This document shows positions 37,088 through 45,218 of a stretch of DNA of 64,000 nucleotides, one piece after another. Location: positions 49,193-113,192 of the forward strand of contig JBAYVN010000001.1 in the NCBI GenBank assembly GCA_041674525.1, given 5' to 3'. A program made the translations under genes and the position numbers. Numbering within the stretch: the stretch's first letter is position 1; every line of letters begins with the position of its first letter. This stretch comes from SHYQ01 sp041674525 (GTDB taxonomy: Bacteria > Chloroflexota > Dehalococcoidia > UBA2979). Below the pieces are notes generated by a model. That model was not told where the DNA came from. It was given only the letters and a program-made list of their open reading frames with translations, and ran no database searches.

Positions 37088-37902
37088 AGCGGGAGCTCCG
37101 GCGCCTGCGGATGCAGGTTCGTCCCCTTGCCCGAGGTGTCGGTGATGCGGCGGAGCACGAAGGTGATCCCGTCGGGTACATCCCACTCGACGTAGACGGG
37201 CATGAGCACCGCGATGAACTCGTCGTGCTCGCTGTCCAGCGAGAAGCGCGCGACCTGCGGCGACTTGCCCTGCGCCGGCGAGTACCAGCGCACGAACATC
37301 GGCGACTGGTCCTTCGCGACCTCGGTCGCCTTCGCGACGCGGGCGATGAACTCCGGCTGCACCGCGAACTGCGCGATCCGCTCCGGCTCCTGGGTATGGA
37401 TGGTGTCGATGACGCTGCTCAGGAGCGACTCGACGTCCGGGAACGGGTGCGGAGCGGCCTCGCAGGAGTAGGACGTGATGCGCTTCCCGTCGCGGTAGGT
37501 GATGTTGACGGGCCGTGGCTGCTCCCGCGTGCCCCCCGAGATGAAGTCGATCGAGACCGGGCCAAGCCAGTCCTCGCCGTGGGGGCGCGGGATGGCGCCG
37601 AGGATGCGAGCGGCGTCGTAGGCGTGCAGCATGAGCACGCCGTTCGCGTCCGACTCGCACGCGATCTTCTGGACCGCCAGCGTGTAGCCGTCGGCGGCGG
37701 TTCCGATCGCCCACCCCGCGCTGAACTCGACGCGGATCTGCTGGAGGGCGAGCGGGGCGTCCTTGCCTGATGCCACGAACAAGAGGCACCGCGCGAGCAG
37801 CGCGCGGAGGTCCTCCGCCTCCATCTTGACGAGGACCTGCTGACGAGGCCCGAGCGCCTGGTCGAGAATAGAATCGGAGATGTCCCGCTGTTCGGTCGCC
37901 AT
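37084..37902 (-). CDS. DNA sliding clamp-like protein (DnaN-like), putative
   Basis: This 272-residue protein shows features of beta-clamp family members: AEDLRALLARCLLFVASGKD, then TAADGYTLAVQKI (the turn T-D-G-H/Y-x-L-A), then FPDVESLLSSVID and VLMPVYVE near the C-terminus (compare the clamp VMPM end). It is shorter than the host clamp (about 370), as phage-encoded versions often are. If correct it would tether a polymerase on the element's DNA. The match is by eye and remote. It overlaps both neighbours. Confidence 0.55.
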   Translation of the reverse strand: MATEQRDISDSILDQALGPRQQVLVKMEAEDLRALLARCLLFVASGKDAPLALQQIRVEFSAGWAIGTAADGYTLAVQKIACESDANGVLMLHAYDAARILGAIPRPHGEDWLGPVSIDFISGGTREQPRPVNITYRDGKRITSYSCEAAPHPFPDVESLLSSVIDTIHTQEPERIAQFAVQPEFIARVAKATEVAKDQSPMFVRWYSPAQGKSPQVARFSLDSEHDEFIAVLMPVYVEWDVPDGITFVLRRITDTSGKGTNLHPQAPELPL

Positions 37903-38252
37903 CAGATCGCCCGCTCCCTCTCCTGCGCGGTCGCGTCCTGGGCGCGCAGGTAGCCTTCCAGTGCCGGCGGGAGCTTCAGGAGCACCCAGCCGCGGTCATT
38001 GCGTGACTTCTCCAGCGCCGCGTCGACGCCCCAGGCGGCCGCCAGCTGCTCGGCGTGCTCGTGCAGGACGTCCACGCCGCCGATCCAGTTGCCGCGCACG
38101 CCGCACGGCCAGAGCGCCTGCACGGTGGCGTCGTTCGCGGTCATGACCTCCGGACGGGTGTCCAGGAGCACCTCCAGCGGCGGCGCGCCGAACGCGGCGC
38201 GGGCGCGGTTGATGGCGTCCAGGGCGGCAGCGCAGAGGTCGGCGGCGGTCAT
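37902..38252 (-). CDS. Hypothetical protein (116 aa)
   Basis: This soluble protein begins MTAADLCAAALDAINRARAA and contains WPCGVRGNWIGGVDVLHEHA and a charged C-terminus. No family is recognised. It is coupled to the clamp-like gene by a TGATG overlap. Confidence 0.6.
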   Translation of the reverse strand: MTAADLCAAALDAINRARAAFGAPPLEVLLDTRPEVMTANDATVQALWPCGVRGNWIGGVDVLHEHAEQLAAAWGVDAALEKSRNDRGWVLLKLPPALEGYLRAQDATAQERERAI

Positions 38253-38542
38253 GCGGCCGCTCCCTGCTTCGCCGCGTCAGGTTGCCCGGCGCGCCACGAG
38301 ACGACGCGCTGGTGGCAGAGCTGGCAGTGCGCCCGGTCCGGCAGCTCACCGTCCTCCAGCAGGAGGTTCATGACCTGCCCGCAGAAGGACCGCGGCAGGC
38401 CGAAGTCCGGCAGCGGCGCCAGGCTGTGCACGAAGCGACTGAGTCCGCCGTGTCTCGCCTGCACGACGCGGGAGCCGATGAGCTCGGGGTGCTGCTCGAC
38501 GGTGCGGCGGCTGAAGCCCTTCACGAGGCCACCGCCATGCAC
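38249..38542 (-). CDS. Hypothetical Cys-containing protein, first gene of the early operon
   Basis: The 97-residue frame includes FSRRTVEQHPELIGSRVVQA (possibly a short HTH), FCGQVMNLLLEDGELPDRAH and CQLCHQRVVSW, with one CxxC. The start could be ATG 38542 or a downstream GTG near 38524. It heads the overlapping chain that ends with the recombinase, so the early promoter should lie in 38543-38640. Confidence 0.5.
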   Translation of the reverse strand: MHGGGLVKGFSRRTVEQHPELIGSRVVQARHGGLSRFVHSLAPLPDFGLPRSFCGQVMNLLLEDGELPDRAHCQLCHQRVVSWRAGQPDAAKQGAAA

Positions 38543-38634
38543 TCGGTGATGCGTGCGCAGACGCGCGCGCCCGACATGGACGCTCGGCCGGTGCTAGACT
38601 GGCGCGCGGTCTCCCCCCACGAAGGTCGATGCCG

Positions 38635-38778
38635 ATGACTGACTTCGAGGGAGAGCGTCCAGTATCTCCGCCGGCACCCCCTCCACCACCCGCTCCCACG
38701 GTCGCGCCTAGCAGACCGGAACAGGCGGGTTACGAGGGACCGCGACCGCAGACCGGCCCGGCGCCACAGCGCCGCTAG
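38635..38778 (+). CDS. Small Pro-rich protein (47 aa), doubtful
   Basis: The frame MTDFEGERPVSPPAPPPPPA continues with a Pro/Gln/Arg-rich tail. A TAGACT box lies about 36 nt upstream. It sits divergent to the early operon and could be a small regulator, but its composition is low complexity and it may not be translated. Confidence 0.3.
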   Translation: MTDFEGERPVSPPAPPPPPAPTVAPSRPEQAGYEGPRPQTGPAPQRR

Positions 38779-39131
38779 AGCTGCTGGGCCATCCAGACCG
38801 CGAAGGCTGCGCCGCCCGCTGCGAACGTCACGCTCGCAGCCAGCGAGTAGTGATACATCGCCTGGATGGTCGCGGAGTTGCGCCGGGCATCCATGCCCGC
38901 CGTGTGAATGAGGTCGGCTTTGAAGCGCGCCGGGTCGTAGTGCAGCATCGCGGCGTGCATGATGTCGGGTTCCGGCAGCCAGAGATTCGACCGCCGGAAG
39001 CGCGCGTACCAGACGATCACCGTCGCCAAGAGCACTGCCACTGCCGAGGCGATGAACCACGGCGAGCGGTAGTCGGCGTGCTCCGCGGCGTTCGCCACGA
39101 ACGCCAGTGCGGCCACGAACGTCGGGAGCAT
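38775..39131 (-). pseudogene. Membrane protein, 5' part missing
   Basis: The 118 residues carry two N-terminal helices (LPTFVAALAFVANAAEH and WFIASAVAVLLATVIVWYA), a soluble stretch (LHYDPARFKADLIHTAGMDA) and a C-terminal helix (SLAASVTFAAGGAAFAVWMA). The frame runs upstream without a clear start into the portal gene, where it meets the portal's last conserved codon. It looks like the 3' part of a longer membrane gene joined by deletion. A start at ATG 39131 may still allow translation. The family is not recognised. Confidence 0.5.
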
Positions 39132-39138
39132 GAGCGTC

Positions 39139-40039
39139 GCCCTGGTGCTCGATGTTGTTGTTCGTCGACCGGGTGAGCTCGAATAGCTTGTGTGGCGGGA
39201 TGCGGATGAACCGGCAGAACTCGGTGATCTGGAACTGCTGCGATCCGAGGTACTGGGCGTCCTCGTTCGAGAGCCCGGTCTGCGCGATCCAGTCCATGCC
39301 TTCCTCGAGGATGAGCGCGCCGCCGGCGCCCTCGCCCTTGAGCTCGTCCAGGTCCGACTTCAGGCGCCCGAATGCGCGGTCCGACAGCACGCCCGGGTGC
39401 TTGTATGCGCCGCCCGGGCGCGCGGCGTTCTTGAACACCGCGGCCCCGTGACGCTGGAGCGCCATCGTCAGGCCGAGCGCCTGGCGCGCCTGCCCCAGGA
39501 TGCTCATGCCGTGCACGCCGTCCAGCGAGAAGCCGCGCAGATGGAAGACATCGCGCGCGGCGAAGTGTTTCTCCGCCCCGCTCGCCATCTGCACGTGATA
39601 GATCAGGCCGAAGTCCGCCAGCTGCTCGATCGTGACGTGCCCCGGCTTCACCGGCAGCAGCTCGCGGAGGCCGCCGTCGACGGTGTTCTTCAGCGCGACG
39701 AAGTCGCCGCGCAGCAGCGTGATCGCGGTCCCGAGCTCGCGGAACTGCTGCGAGTCCATCCACGTGTTCGGCGCGTCGTGCAGCAGCCTCCAGTACGGCG
39801 AGTCGGTCGCGCGCTTGCGCTGATCGTCCGAGACGCGCATGTACACGGGCCACGGCAGCTTGCCGACGTCCTCGGACACATAGCGCACGCCGGCGGCGAA
39901 CGCCGAGACGTTCATCGCCGTCGTCTCGCTCACCTCCATGCCCGACCAGGTGGGCTCCCCGCGACGCAGGAACGCGGCGAGGTCCTCGGAGGTGTTGATG
40001 TCGAGGTTCTTCGCGCGAAGCGCGCGCGCGATCAGGCCC
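39139..40039 (-). pseudogene. Phage portal protein, C-terminally truncated
   Basis: Residues from VGLIARALRAKNLDINTSED to the end match HK97-type portals: VSAFAAGVRYVSEDVGKLPW, then LLHDAPNTWMDSQQFRE, MSILGQARQALGLTMALQRH, and finally FCRFIRIPPHKLFELTRSTN with NNIEHQ. Portals normally continue about 100 residues past this point (tail of the stem and wing). Here the frame runs into random sequence after Gln at about 39142 and the coding signal jumps to a membrane protein. The truncated product is unlikely to form a working portal ring. GTG 40039 is the likely start. Confidence 0.85.
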
Positions 40040-40223
40040 ACGGCCGGACCGTGCCTCGAAGCGGATCGGTGTCTGTGAAGAGAAGGCGCAGCAACCACAC
40101 GAGGTACCCCGGAGGTGACCTGTGCGCTGCGCGTGCGGGAGGCCTGCTCCCGGCGTGGCGGCGGCTATCCGTTTGTGCCCGATTATGTGATCGGGCGTAG
40201 GCACCTTGTCAATACGCCCCGCG

Positions 40224-40421
40224 TCAAGACCGCGGAGGGAGGCGGGCGAACCACCAGATGCCGCCGATAATCGCCCCCGCCGTCCCCAGGAACTCCCCCG
40301 CCGTCCATCCACCTGGCGTAGCGGGCACCGAAGCTGACCCAGATATTCCGCCCGGTGTGAACAGAGCGAAGAGGACGCCGCAGACGGCCCCCACGGTGAC
40401 GTTGACCAGCAGTTTCGGCAT
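40224..40421 (-). CDS. Small two-helix membrane protein, holin-like
   Basis: The 65-residue protein begins MPKLLVNVTVGAVCGVLFAL, then a Pro/Gly loop, then a second helix EFLGTAGAIIGGIWWFARL. Two helices, a short loop and a small size fit a holin or a small phage membrane protein. The start has AGGACGAG upstream. It is divergent from the cargo gene at 40546. Confidence 0.5.
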   Translation of the reverse strand: MPKLLVNVTVGAVCGVLFALFTPGGISGSASVPATPGGWTAGEFLGTAGAIIGGIWWFARLPPRS

Positions 40422-40545
40422 CTCGTCCTGGCTTTCCCCGATTCGGTGTCTCGCCCAACGAGATGTTACTCGCGCGAACAAGCGACCCTCGGCTGCGGTA
40501 CGCTCCCGCAGGCGGTTGGCCAAGACCGCCAGCGGGAGGTGCCAA

Positions 40546-41247
40546 GTGCGCGACTGGTTCAGGTTCGCCCCTGAATTTCTCCGTAAGTCATTCATGCGGG
40601 CGGACTCTGCGTCGGGAACTATTCTCGGTGTGGTCCTCGTCGTCATCTCCGCTTTGCTCGATAAGGATGTTCCTCGGAATCTCAGTGCGTTGCTAGCGGG
40701 GATCTTCGTGATGGAAGGCACCTACGCAGCGTTCCGCGCCGAACGGCTCTTGCGTGAGAATCGAGAGCGGTACTTCAACATCTCCGCAGCAGCAGTTAGT
40801 CCCCCAAATGAAACGCGGTCTGGCGGATGGCTTGCGGGGATTGATGTCCGGGCGAAGGTTACGCTCAGTCCGGGAGACAAACGCAGCAAGGTAGAGTACT
40901 GCATGCTCCACGTGTACGGCCGTCGGCGATCTTGGCGATCACTATTCATCTGCAAACGCCGTGAGTTGATCACCATGATCTTCGGCGCGGAGGTCCCGGC
41001 GATTAGAGGATTCGCTGGGTTCGTTGACCCCGAGGCAGCGAGCACCGGCCAGTGCAACGTGTTGCCTGTTGTCATCGATCCCGAGGGACGCGCAGTTGAC
41101 GTAGACCTGCGATTTGCGACCCGCAAGGGTGAGTTCGGGCCAGACGGGCGGCATGTCTCTGGGAATCTTGAGTATGAGATTACGGGGCTGTCGTTTCAGC
41201 CCCGCACTTCGGCTACATGCGGCCTATGGATCGCCCCCACCCGCTAG
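40546..41247 (+). CDS. Cargo gene of lower GC: membrane-anchored protein of unknown function
   Basis: This 233-residue protein starts at GTG 40546, with GGGAGGT 5 nt upstream. It has two N-terminal helices (ASGTILGVVLVVISALL and LSALLAGIFVMEGTYAAF) and a soluble beta-rich C-terminal domain (LAGIDVRAKVTLSPGDKRSK, YCMLHVYGRRRSWRSLFI, LEYEITGLSFQP). It runs opposite to all other genes of the element, and its third-position GC is visibly lower. Both point to a separately acquired cargo (moron) gene. A role in superinfection exclusion is possible by position and topology only. Confidence 0.65.
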   Translation: MRDWFRFAPEFLRKSFMRADSASGTILGVVLVVISALLDKDVPRNLSALLAGIFVMEGTYAAFRAERLLRENRERYFNISAAAVSPPNETRSGGWLAGIDVRAKVTLSPGDKRSKVEYCMLHVYGRRRSWRSLFICKRRELITMIFGAEVPAIRGFAGFVDPEAASTGQCNVLPVVIDPEGRAVDVDLRFATRKGEFGPDGRHVSGNLEYEITGLSFQPRTSATCGLWIAPTR

Positions 41248-41342
41248 CCGCCGACAAGGGCGTTCGATTCGTCCATTTAGACGGTGGGCACCGCGTCCGA
41301 AATGTTCTCGTCCAACAACGCCTTGATGTCACGGGCTAGTGG

Positions 41343-41552
41343 TCAGAGGACCCTGCTGACACGGTCCCGCAGTGGAGGTGCAAGTCGAGCCCACGCCCCG
41401 CAGCGCGGATTCGGACACTTCACGCGGGCGTCGTCGCCGGAGGCCGCGATCCGGAAGCCGAACCGGTAGCCGCAGGTGCAGGCCGTCCAGCCATCCTCCT
41501 GGACCACCGCATCGACCTCGCGGCGATTGAGCGGCGCCGGTTCCGCCACCAC
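41343..41552 (-). CDS. Small zinc-ribbon-like protein (69 aa)
   Basis: It starts at GTG 41552 and contains TACTCGYRFGFR and VKCPNPRCGAW, two Cys pairs 25 residues apart, as in a zinc ribbon. It lies 3 nt after the two-helix membrane gene on the same strand and downstream of the terminase. Unknown role. Confidence 0.5.
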   Translation of the reverse strand: MVAEPAPLNRREVDAVVQEDGWTACTCGYRFGFRIAASGDDARVKCPNPRCGAWARLAPPLRDRVSRVL

Positions 41553-41555
41553 GGC

Positions 41556-41705
41556 CTATCCGACCTCGGTCGCCGCGAGCGCAATCAGCCCCGTCCCCAG
41601 CATCGCGAGCGCCGCCAGGCCCGGCGGCGACCCGGCCACCACCGCGGCGATGCACGCCGCCCCCGCGATCGCGCAGAGTGCCGCCACCAGCCGCACCGTG
41701 TTCAC
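41556..41705 (-). CDS. Small two-helix membrane protein (49 aa)
   Basis: The protein is VNTVRLVAALCAIAGAACIA followed by a short loop and PGLAALAMLGTGLIALAATE, so almost entirely two membrane helices. GTG 41705 overlaps the terminase stop (GTGA). Such proteins occur between terminase and portal in many phages; function unknown. Confidence 0.5.
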   Translation of the reverse strand: MNTVRLVAALCAIAGAACIAAVVAGSPPGLAALAMLGTGLIALAATEVG

Positions 41706-43498
41706 AGGCGTCTCACCCCTCGCTCTTCGTAGACCGATTCGGACTGCGGCTCCGGGCTGAACATCAGTGCCCGCGCCAGCGCCATGAGGAAGGCGACCGC
41801 GGGGTCGATCTTCGACTGCGGTGCGTCCTTCGCTGGCATCACGTCTTCGTAGGCACCGACCTTGCCGGTCACATTCGACATCGCCCATGCGAGCACGGGG
41901 TCGCCGTTGTGGCGGATCGCCGCCCGGACAACCAGGCTGTCTGCTTCCTTCATCGGCTCGTTGAACGTCGAGTACCCCTGCCGGAACTCGACCATCGGCA
42001 CCCCGTGTTCGTTGAGCATCCCGGTCGCGAACTGCCGCGCCTCACGCGGGTCGTACGGCACCTCTCCGACCTCGAAGCGCCGGTGCCATTCGAGCAGGTC
42101 GCGCTCGATGAACTCGAAGTCCGTCGTCTCCCCCTCGGTGACGGTGATCGCGCCGGTCTTCGCCCAGCCGCTGTAGGCTGCCGTGCGAGCGTCGGCGATC
42201 GCGGCGCTCGGCAGGTAGTACCGCCCGAAGGCGTAGTAGAGCCCGTCTACCGGGAAGACCGCGACCATCGCCGCGAGGTCGCGCCGCGTCGCGAGGTCGA
42301 TACCGATGAAGCAGCGCCTTCCGTCGAACCAGCCCGGGATGTCGCTCGCTCGCGGCTGGCGGCCCGCGGCGACGATGCTCCGCACCCTCCGAGCCCGGCG
42401 CGACAGCACCGAGTCGGTGCAACGCGTCCGCCACGCCTCAAGGTCGAACCAGGGCGATCCAGAGCGAACCCACACGTTGAGGCGCTTGGTCAGGAACTCG
42501 CTCCAGCGCGCCGGCGCGGCCGCCGCCTGCGCGTGAGCATTTGAGAACTCGTCCTCGTACACGGACACGCCAAAGTTGGGGTTGGCCTTCCGCCAGGTGG
42601 TCGCGTCGTGGGGGTCGTCGTCGTCGTCGATCGTGTAGATCAGCCCAAAGACGCGGTCGAGCTCCGGCGATCCGAGCATGCCCTGGAGGATGCCGACGAT
42701 CATCGTCCGCACCTCGAAGCAGATGCTGCCGAGGTCGGCGCCGGCGGTCGTGATGCTGAGGAGGAGCGAGTTGCGGCGAGCGCCGCGGCCCTGGTCGAGC
42801 ACCTCATAGACGTCCGCGGTCTTGTGCGCGTGCAGCTCGTCGTTCAGGCCGAGGTGCACGTGGAGCCCCTCGTTCGCGCTCTGCTCGCGCGTGATGGGCT
42901 TGGCGATCGAGGCCGTGCCGGGCTGCAGGATCTGGTAACGCTCGACGACGATCCCGTAGCGTTGCAGGAGGTCCGGACTGCGGCGCGCCATCTCGCGCGC
43001 GTCATCGAACACGATGCGCGCCTGGTCACGCGTGGTGGCGGCTGAATAGACCCCTGCGCCTGGCTCGCCGTCGAGGGCGAGCATGTAGAGGACGATGACC
43101 GCGCCCAGCGTGCTCTTCGCGTTCTTCCGCGGCACCTCGAGGTACGCCGTGCGGAACCTCCGGTAGCCGCTCTCGCCGTGAAGCCACCCGAACACCGACG
43201 CGAGGAAGAACACCTGCCACGGCTCCAGCCGGATCGTTGACTGAGTGCCGTCTTCTCTCGCGCGCGCCCACTCCCCCTTGATGTGCGGCATGAGCTCGGC
43301 GAACAGGCACGCCCGGCGCGCGGCGCGCTCGTCGAAGACGTACGGAAACTCAGCCGTGCCGGCGCGGTCGAGGTCGGCGAGGTGGCGCTCACAGGCCAGC
43401 CTCGTGAGCATGCTCGCAGGGAGCCTCCCCTCAACAACGTCACGAGCGTAGCCCGTCGCCACCTCCGTCCACACCTTCGGCGGCGCGGCCGTCACCAT
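41702..43498 (-). CDS. terL: Phage terminase large subunit
   Basis: This 598-residue protein has an ATPase domain with IRLEPWQVFFLASVFGW, the Walker A-like EVPRKNAKST (121-130) and a Walker B-like LGLNDE. Its RNase-H-like nuclease domain begins CFIGIDLATRRDLAAM and ends with DPAVAFLMALARALM, where a terminal metal-binding Asp sits. It cuts and pumps DNA into proheads. The size and motifs fit HK97-like TerL. ATG 43498 overlaps the small-subunit stop (ATGA). It appears intact, unlike the portal. Confidence 0.94.
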   Translation of the reverse strand: MVTAAPPKVWTEVATGYARDVVEGRLPASMLTRLACERHLADLDRAGTAEFPYVFDERAARRACLFAELMPHIKGEWARAREDGTQSTIRLEPWQVFFLASVFGWLHGESGYRRFRTAYLEVPRKNAKSTLGAVIVLYMLALDGEPGAGVYSAATTRDQARIVFDDAREMARRSPDLLQRYGIVVERYQILQPGTASIAKPITREQSANEGLHVHLGLNDELHAHKTADVYEVLDQGRGARRNSLLLSITTAGADLGSICFEVRTMIVGILQGMLGSPELDRVFGLIYTIDDDDDPHDATTWRKANPNFGVSVYEDEFSNAHAQAAAAPARWSEFLTKRLNVWVRSGSPWFDLEAWRTRCTDSVLSRRARRVRSIVAAGRQPRASDIPGWFDGRRCFIGIDLATRRDLAAMVAVFPVDGLYYAFGRYYLPSAAIADARTAAYSGWAKTGAITVTEGETTDFEFIERDLLEWHRRFEVGEVPYDPREARQFATGMLNEHGVPMVEFRQGYSTFNEPMKEADSLVVRAAIRHNGDPVLAWAMSNVTGKVGAYEDVMPAKDAPQSKIDPAVAFLMALARALMFSPEPQSESVYEERGVRRL

Positions 43499-44154
43499 CA
43501 CGCGCCCCCTCCCGCCGCGGGTCCGTCGAGCGCATCCCACGGGTTCGAACCGGTCTTCGCGGCATCTGCAGCGATCGCAACCTTCGCTCGGTACGCCGGG
43601 TTTGCGCCGAACCGATCGAGCGCGGCCATGAGGCGGTGCCAGCTATGCCGCGTCGCCTCGATCGCGGGATGACGCTTCGTGAGCGTGCCGGAGCGCTCGG
43701 TGTTGTTCGTCCGGTACCGCCCCTCCCGCGCGAGGACGAGAGAGTCCTGCACGTACTCGACGAGCGCCTCAACGGCGAGTGCCAGAGTGGCTCCGTCCGC
43801 CGGGGTGATGACCTTCAGCGGCTCGAGCGTCATGAAGAGGTAGGCCCAGGCACGTCTACGCGGCCCCTCGTGCACGGCACGGATCGCCCCGACAAGCGTT
43901 TCTCGTCGCATCCGCGAGTACCCCGTGATCCGGAGCGCCTTGGCCTGCTGCTTCAGGTGGTCCACGGTGAGCCGCGAGAGTTGGGCCTCGACGAGAGCCG
44001 TGTCGAGCTCGCCGAGGAAGTATGGGAACGCCGGCTCACCGGCGACGAGCTTCGGCATGGTCCCTGGCGCACCCGCCCCGACCTCTACCCTCGCCCCCCG
44101 GATGACCGACAGGCGGCCGTGCGGGCTCGGCGGCGGTCCAGACATTCCCGGCAC
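43498..44154 (-). CDS. terS: Phage terminase small subunit (P27 family-like)
   Basis: This 218-residue, mostly helical protein lies directly upstream of TerL with overlapping stop and start. The C-terminal EATRHSWHRLMAALDRFGAN and PAYRAKVA are typical of P27/Terminase_4 small subunits, which recognise the packaging site. The internal Met at 44061 (MPKLVAGEPAFPYF) is an alternative start; the first 30 residues are Gly/Pro-rich. Confidence 0.75.
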   Translation of the reverse strand: MPGMSGPPPSPHGRLSVIRGARVEVGAGAPGTMPKLVAGEPAFPYFLGELDTALVEAQLSRLTVDHLKQQAKALRITGYSRMRRETLVGAIRAVHEGPRRRAWAYLFMTLEPLKVITPADGATLALAVEALVEYVQDSLVLAREGRYRTNNTERSGTLTKRHPAIEATRHSWHRLMAALDRFGANPAYRAKVAIAADAAKTGSNPWDALDGPAAGGGA

Positions 44155-44206
44155 TTGGCGCCCCTTTCAGCATCCCGCCCATTTGGTGTCAAACCCTGCA
44201 CGCGAT

Positions 44207-44623
44207 CTAATTCAGGTAAGACGGCGGTCTCCGACGTGCCCCGGCGGGCGAGGATCCTGACCCCCCTCCCTCCCGGCGTCGCCTCGACTCAGCCGCCTCG
44301 GACTGCGCCTTCCGCGCGTTGCAGGAGGGATGCACCGCCCGCAGGTTCGACATGCTGTCGCTGCCGCCGAGGGCGCGCGCAACGACGTGGTCAGCCGAGG
44401 TGGCGCCGGGCCGATGGCAGAGATGACACACGCCGGCGTCGCGCTCGAGAACCAACTGCACTGTGCGGCGCCACGCGCGACCGAGCGGCGCAGTGGGGGT
44501 ACGTCGCCGCGCGAACGGTCGGACCGGGGCGACACGATGCACCGCACAGCGCGCCGTGCTCGGCTCGGCGTACGCGCCGCAGCCCGCCTTCGTGCACAGC
44601 ACCGGCGGCGCCAGCGGCGGCAT
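44207..44623 (-). CDS. HNH endonuclease
   Basis: This 138-residue protein has the HNH domain CHLCHRPGATSADHVVARAL followed by GGSDSMSNLRAVHPSCNARK, with zinc Cys pairs and the catalytic His and Asn. An N-terminal Cys-rich knuckle (CTKAGCGAYAEPSTARC) is also present. HNH proteins beside terminases assist DNA cutting at packaging in HK97-type phages. The ATG overlaps the upstream stop (TGATG). Confidence 0.9.
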   Translation of the reverse strand: MPPLAPPVLCTKAGCGAYAEPSTARCAVHRVAPVRPFARRRTPTAPLGRAWRRTVQLVLERDAGVCHLCHRPGATSADHVVARALGGSDSMSNLRAVHPSCNARKAQSEAAESRRRREGGGSGSSPAGARRRPPSYLN

Positions 44624-44967
44624 CAGCGGCTCCTCGAGACCTGCGGAGCTGGCGTGGGCGTGGGCCGTGGTGCCGCGGCCCGCCGGCGGGCCCACACCTC
44701 GAAGCGCTCGATGCTCACCTTGCGGATGACGACGGCGACGTGCCGCCACTCATCGGCACCAACGCGCCCCTCGGCCTCCAGGCGCTTCGCCTCGTGGAGG
44801 GCGACGGAGCGCAGCGTCTTCTTCAGGGTGAGCGCCTGCTGCTGGTTCGGCTTCTCGGCGATGAACGCAGGCACGCCGCGCGGCAGGCCGCGAAGGATGG
44901 GCCTCCAGTCGCTCGGGCGCGCGCGCCGCTGGAGGTCGTCGAACTCCTCGTTCGTCATCTCGGGCAT
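44623..44967 (-). CDS. Hypothetical protein (114 aa)
   Basis: The protein begins MPEMTNEEFDDLQRRARPSD and contains LKKTLRSVALHEAKRLEAEG and ADEWRHVAVVIRKVSIERFE. It is helical and charged, with a Pro/Thr-rich tail. No family is recognised. TGATG overlaps at both ends place it in the HNH-terminase operon. Confidence 0.6.
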   Translation of the reverse strand: MPEMTNEEFDDLQRRARPSDWRPILRGLPRGVPAFIAEKPNQQQALTLKKTLRSVALHEAKRLEAEGRVGADEWRHVAVVIRKVSIERFEVWARRRAAAPRPTPTPAPQVSRSR

Positions 44968-45218
44968 CAGTCGCGCTCCCCTCTCGGAATCGCCTCGTTC
45001 GGCGTCCAGCCCGTGCGGCTGCGCGGGGCCGGCACGCTCGGCGCGTACGGGCCCTCGATGGCGCGACGGGCGGCACGCTCCAGGCGCTGACGAGCTCGCA
45101 CGTCGGCGAGGCGGTACGGCAGGCTGGAGCGCCCGCAGTCGCCGCAGCGGCGGACACGCATGCCGCGGTGCCCCACCACGCGCTGCTCGGTCACCGTGCC
45201 ACCGCACCTGCAGGTCAT
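44967..45218 (-). CDS. Zinc-ribbon protein (83 aa)
   Basis: An N-terminal zinc ribbon (MTCRCGGTVTEQ, then RRCGDCGRSSLPYRL) with two CxC/CxxC pairs is followed by an Arg-rich helix. It may be a small transcription regulator. ATG 45218 overlaps the stop of the replication gene. Confidence 0.6.
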   Translation of the reverse strand: MTCRCGGTVTEQRVVGHRGMRVRRCGDCGRSSLPYRLADVRARQRLERAARRAIEGPYAPSVPAPRSRTGWTPNEAIPRGERD

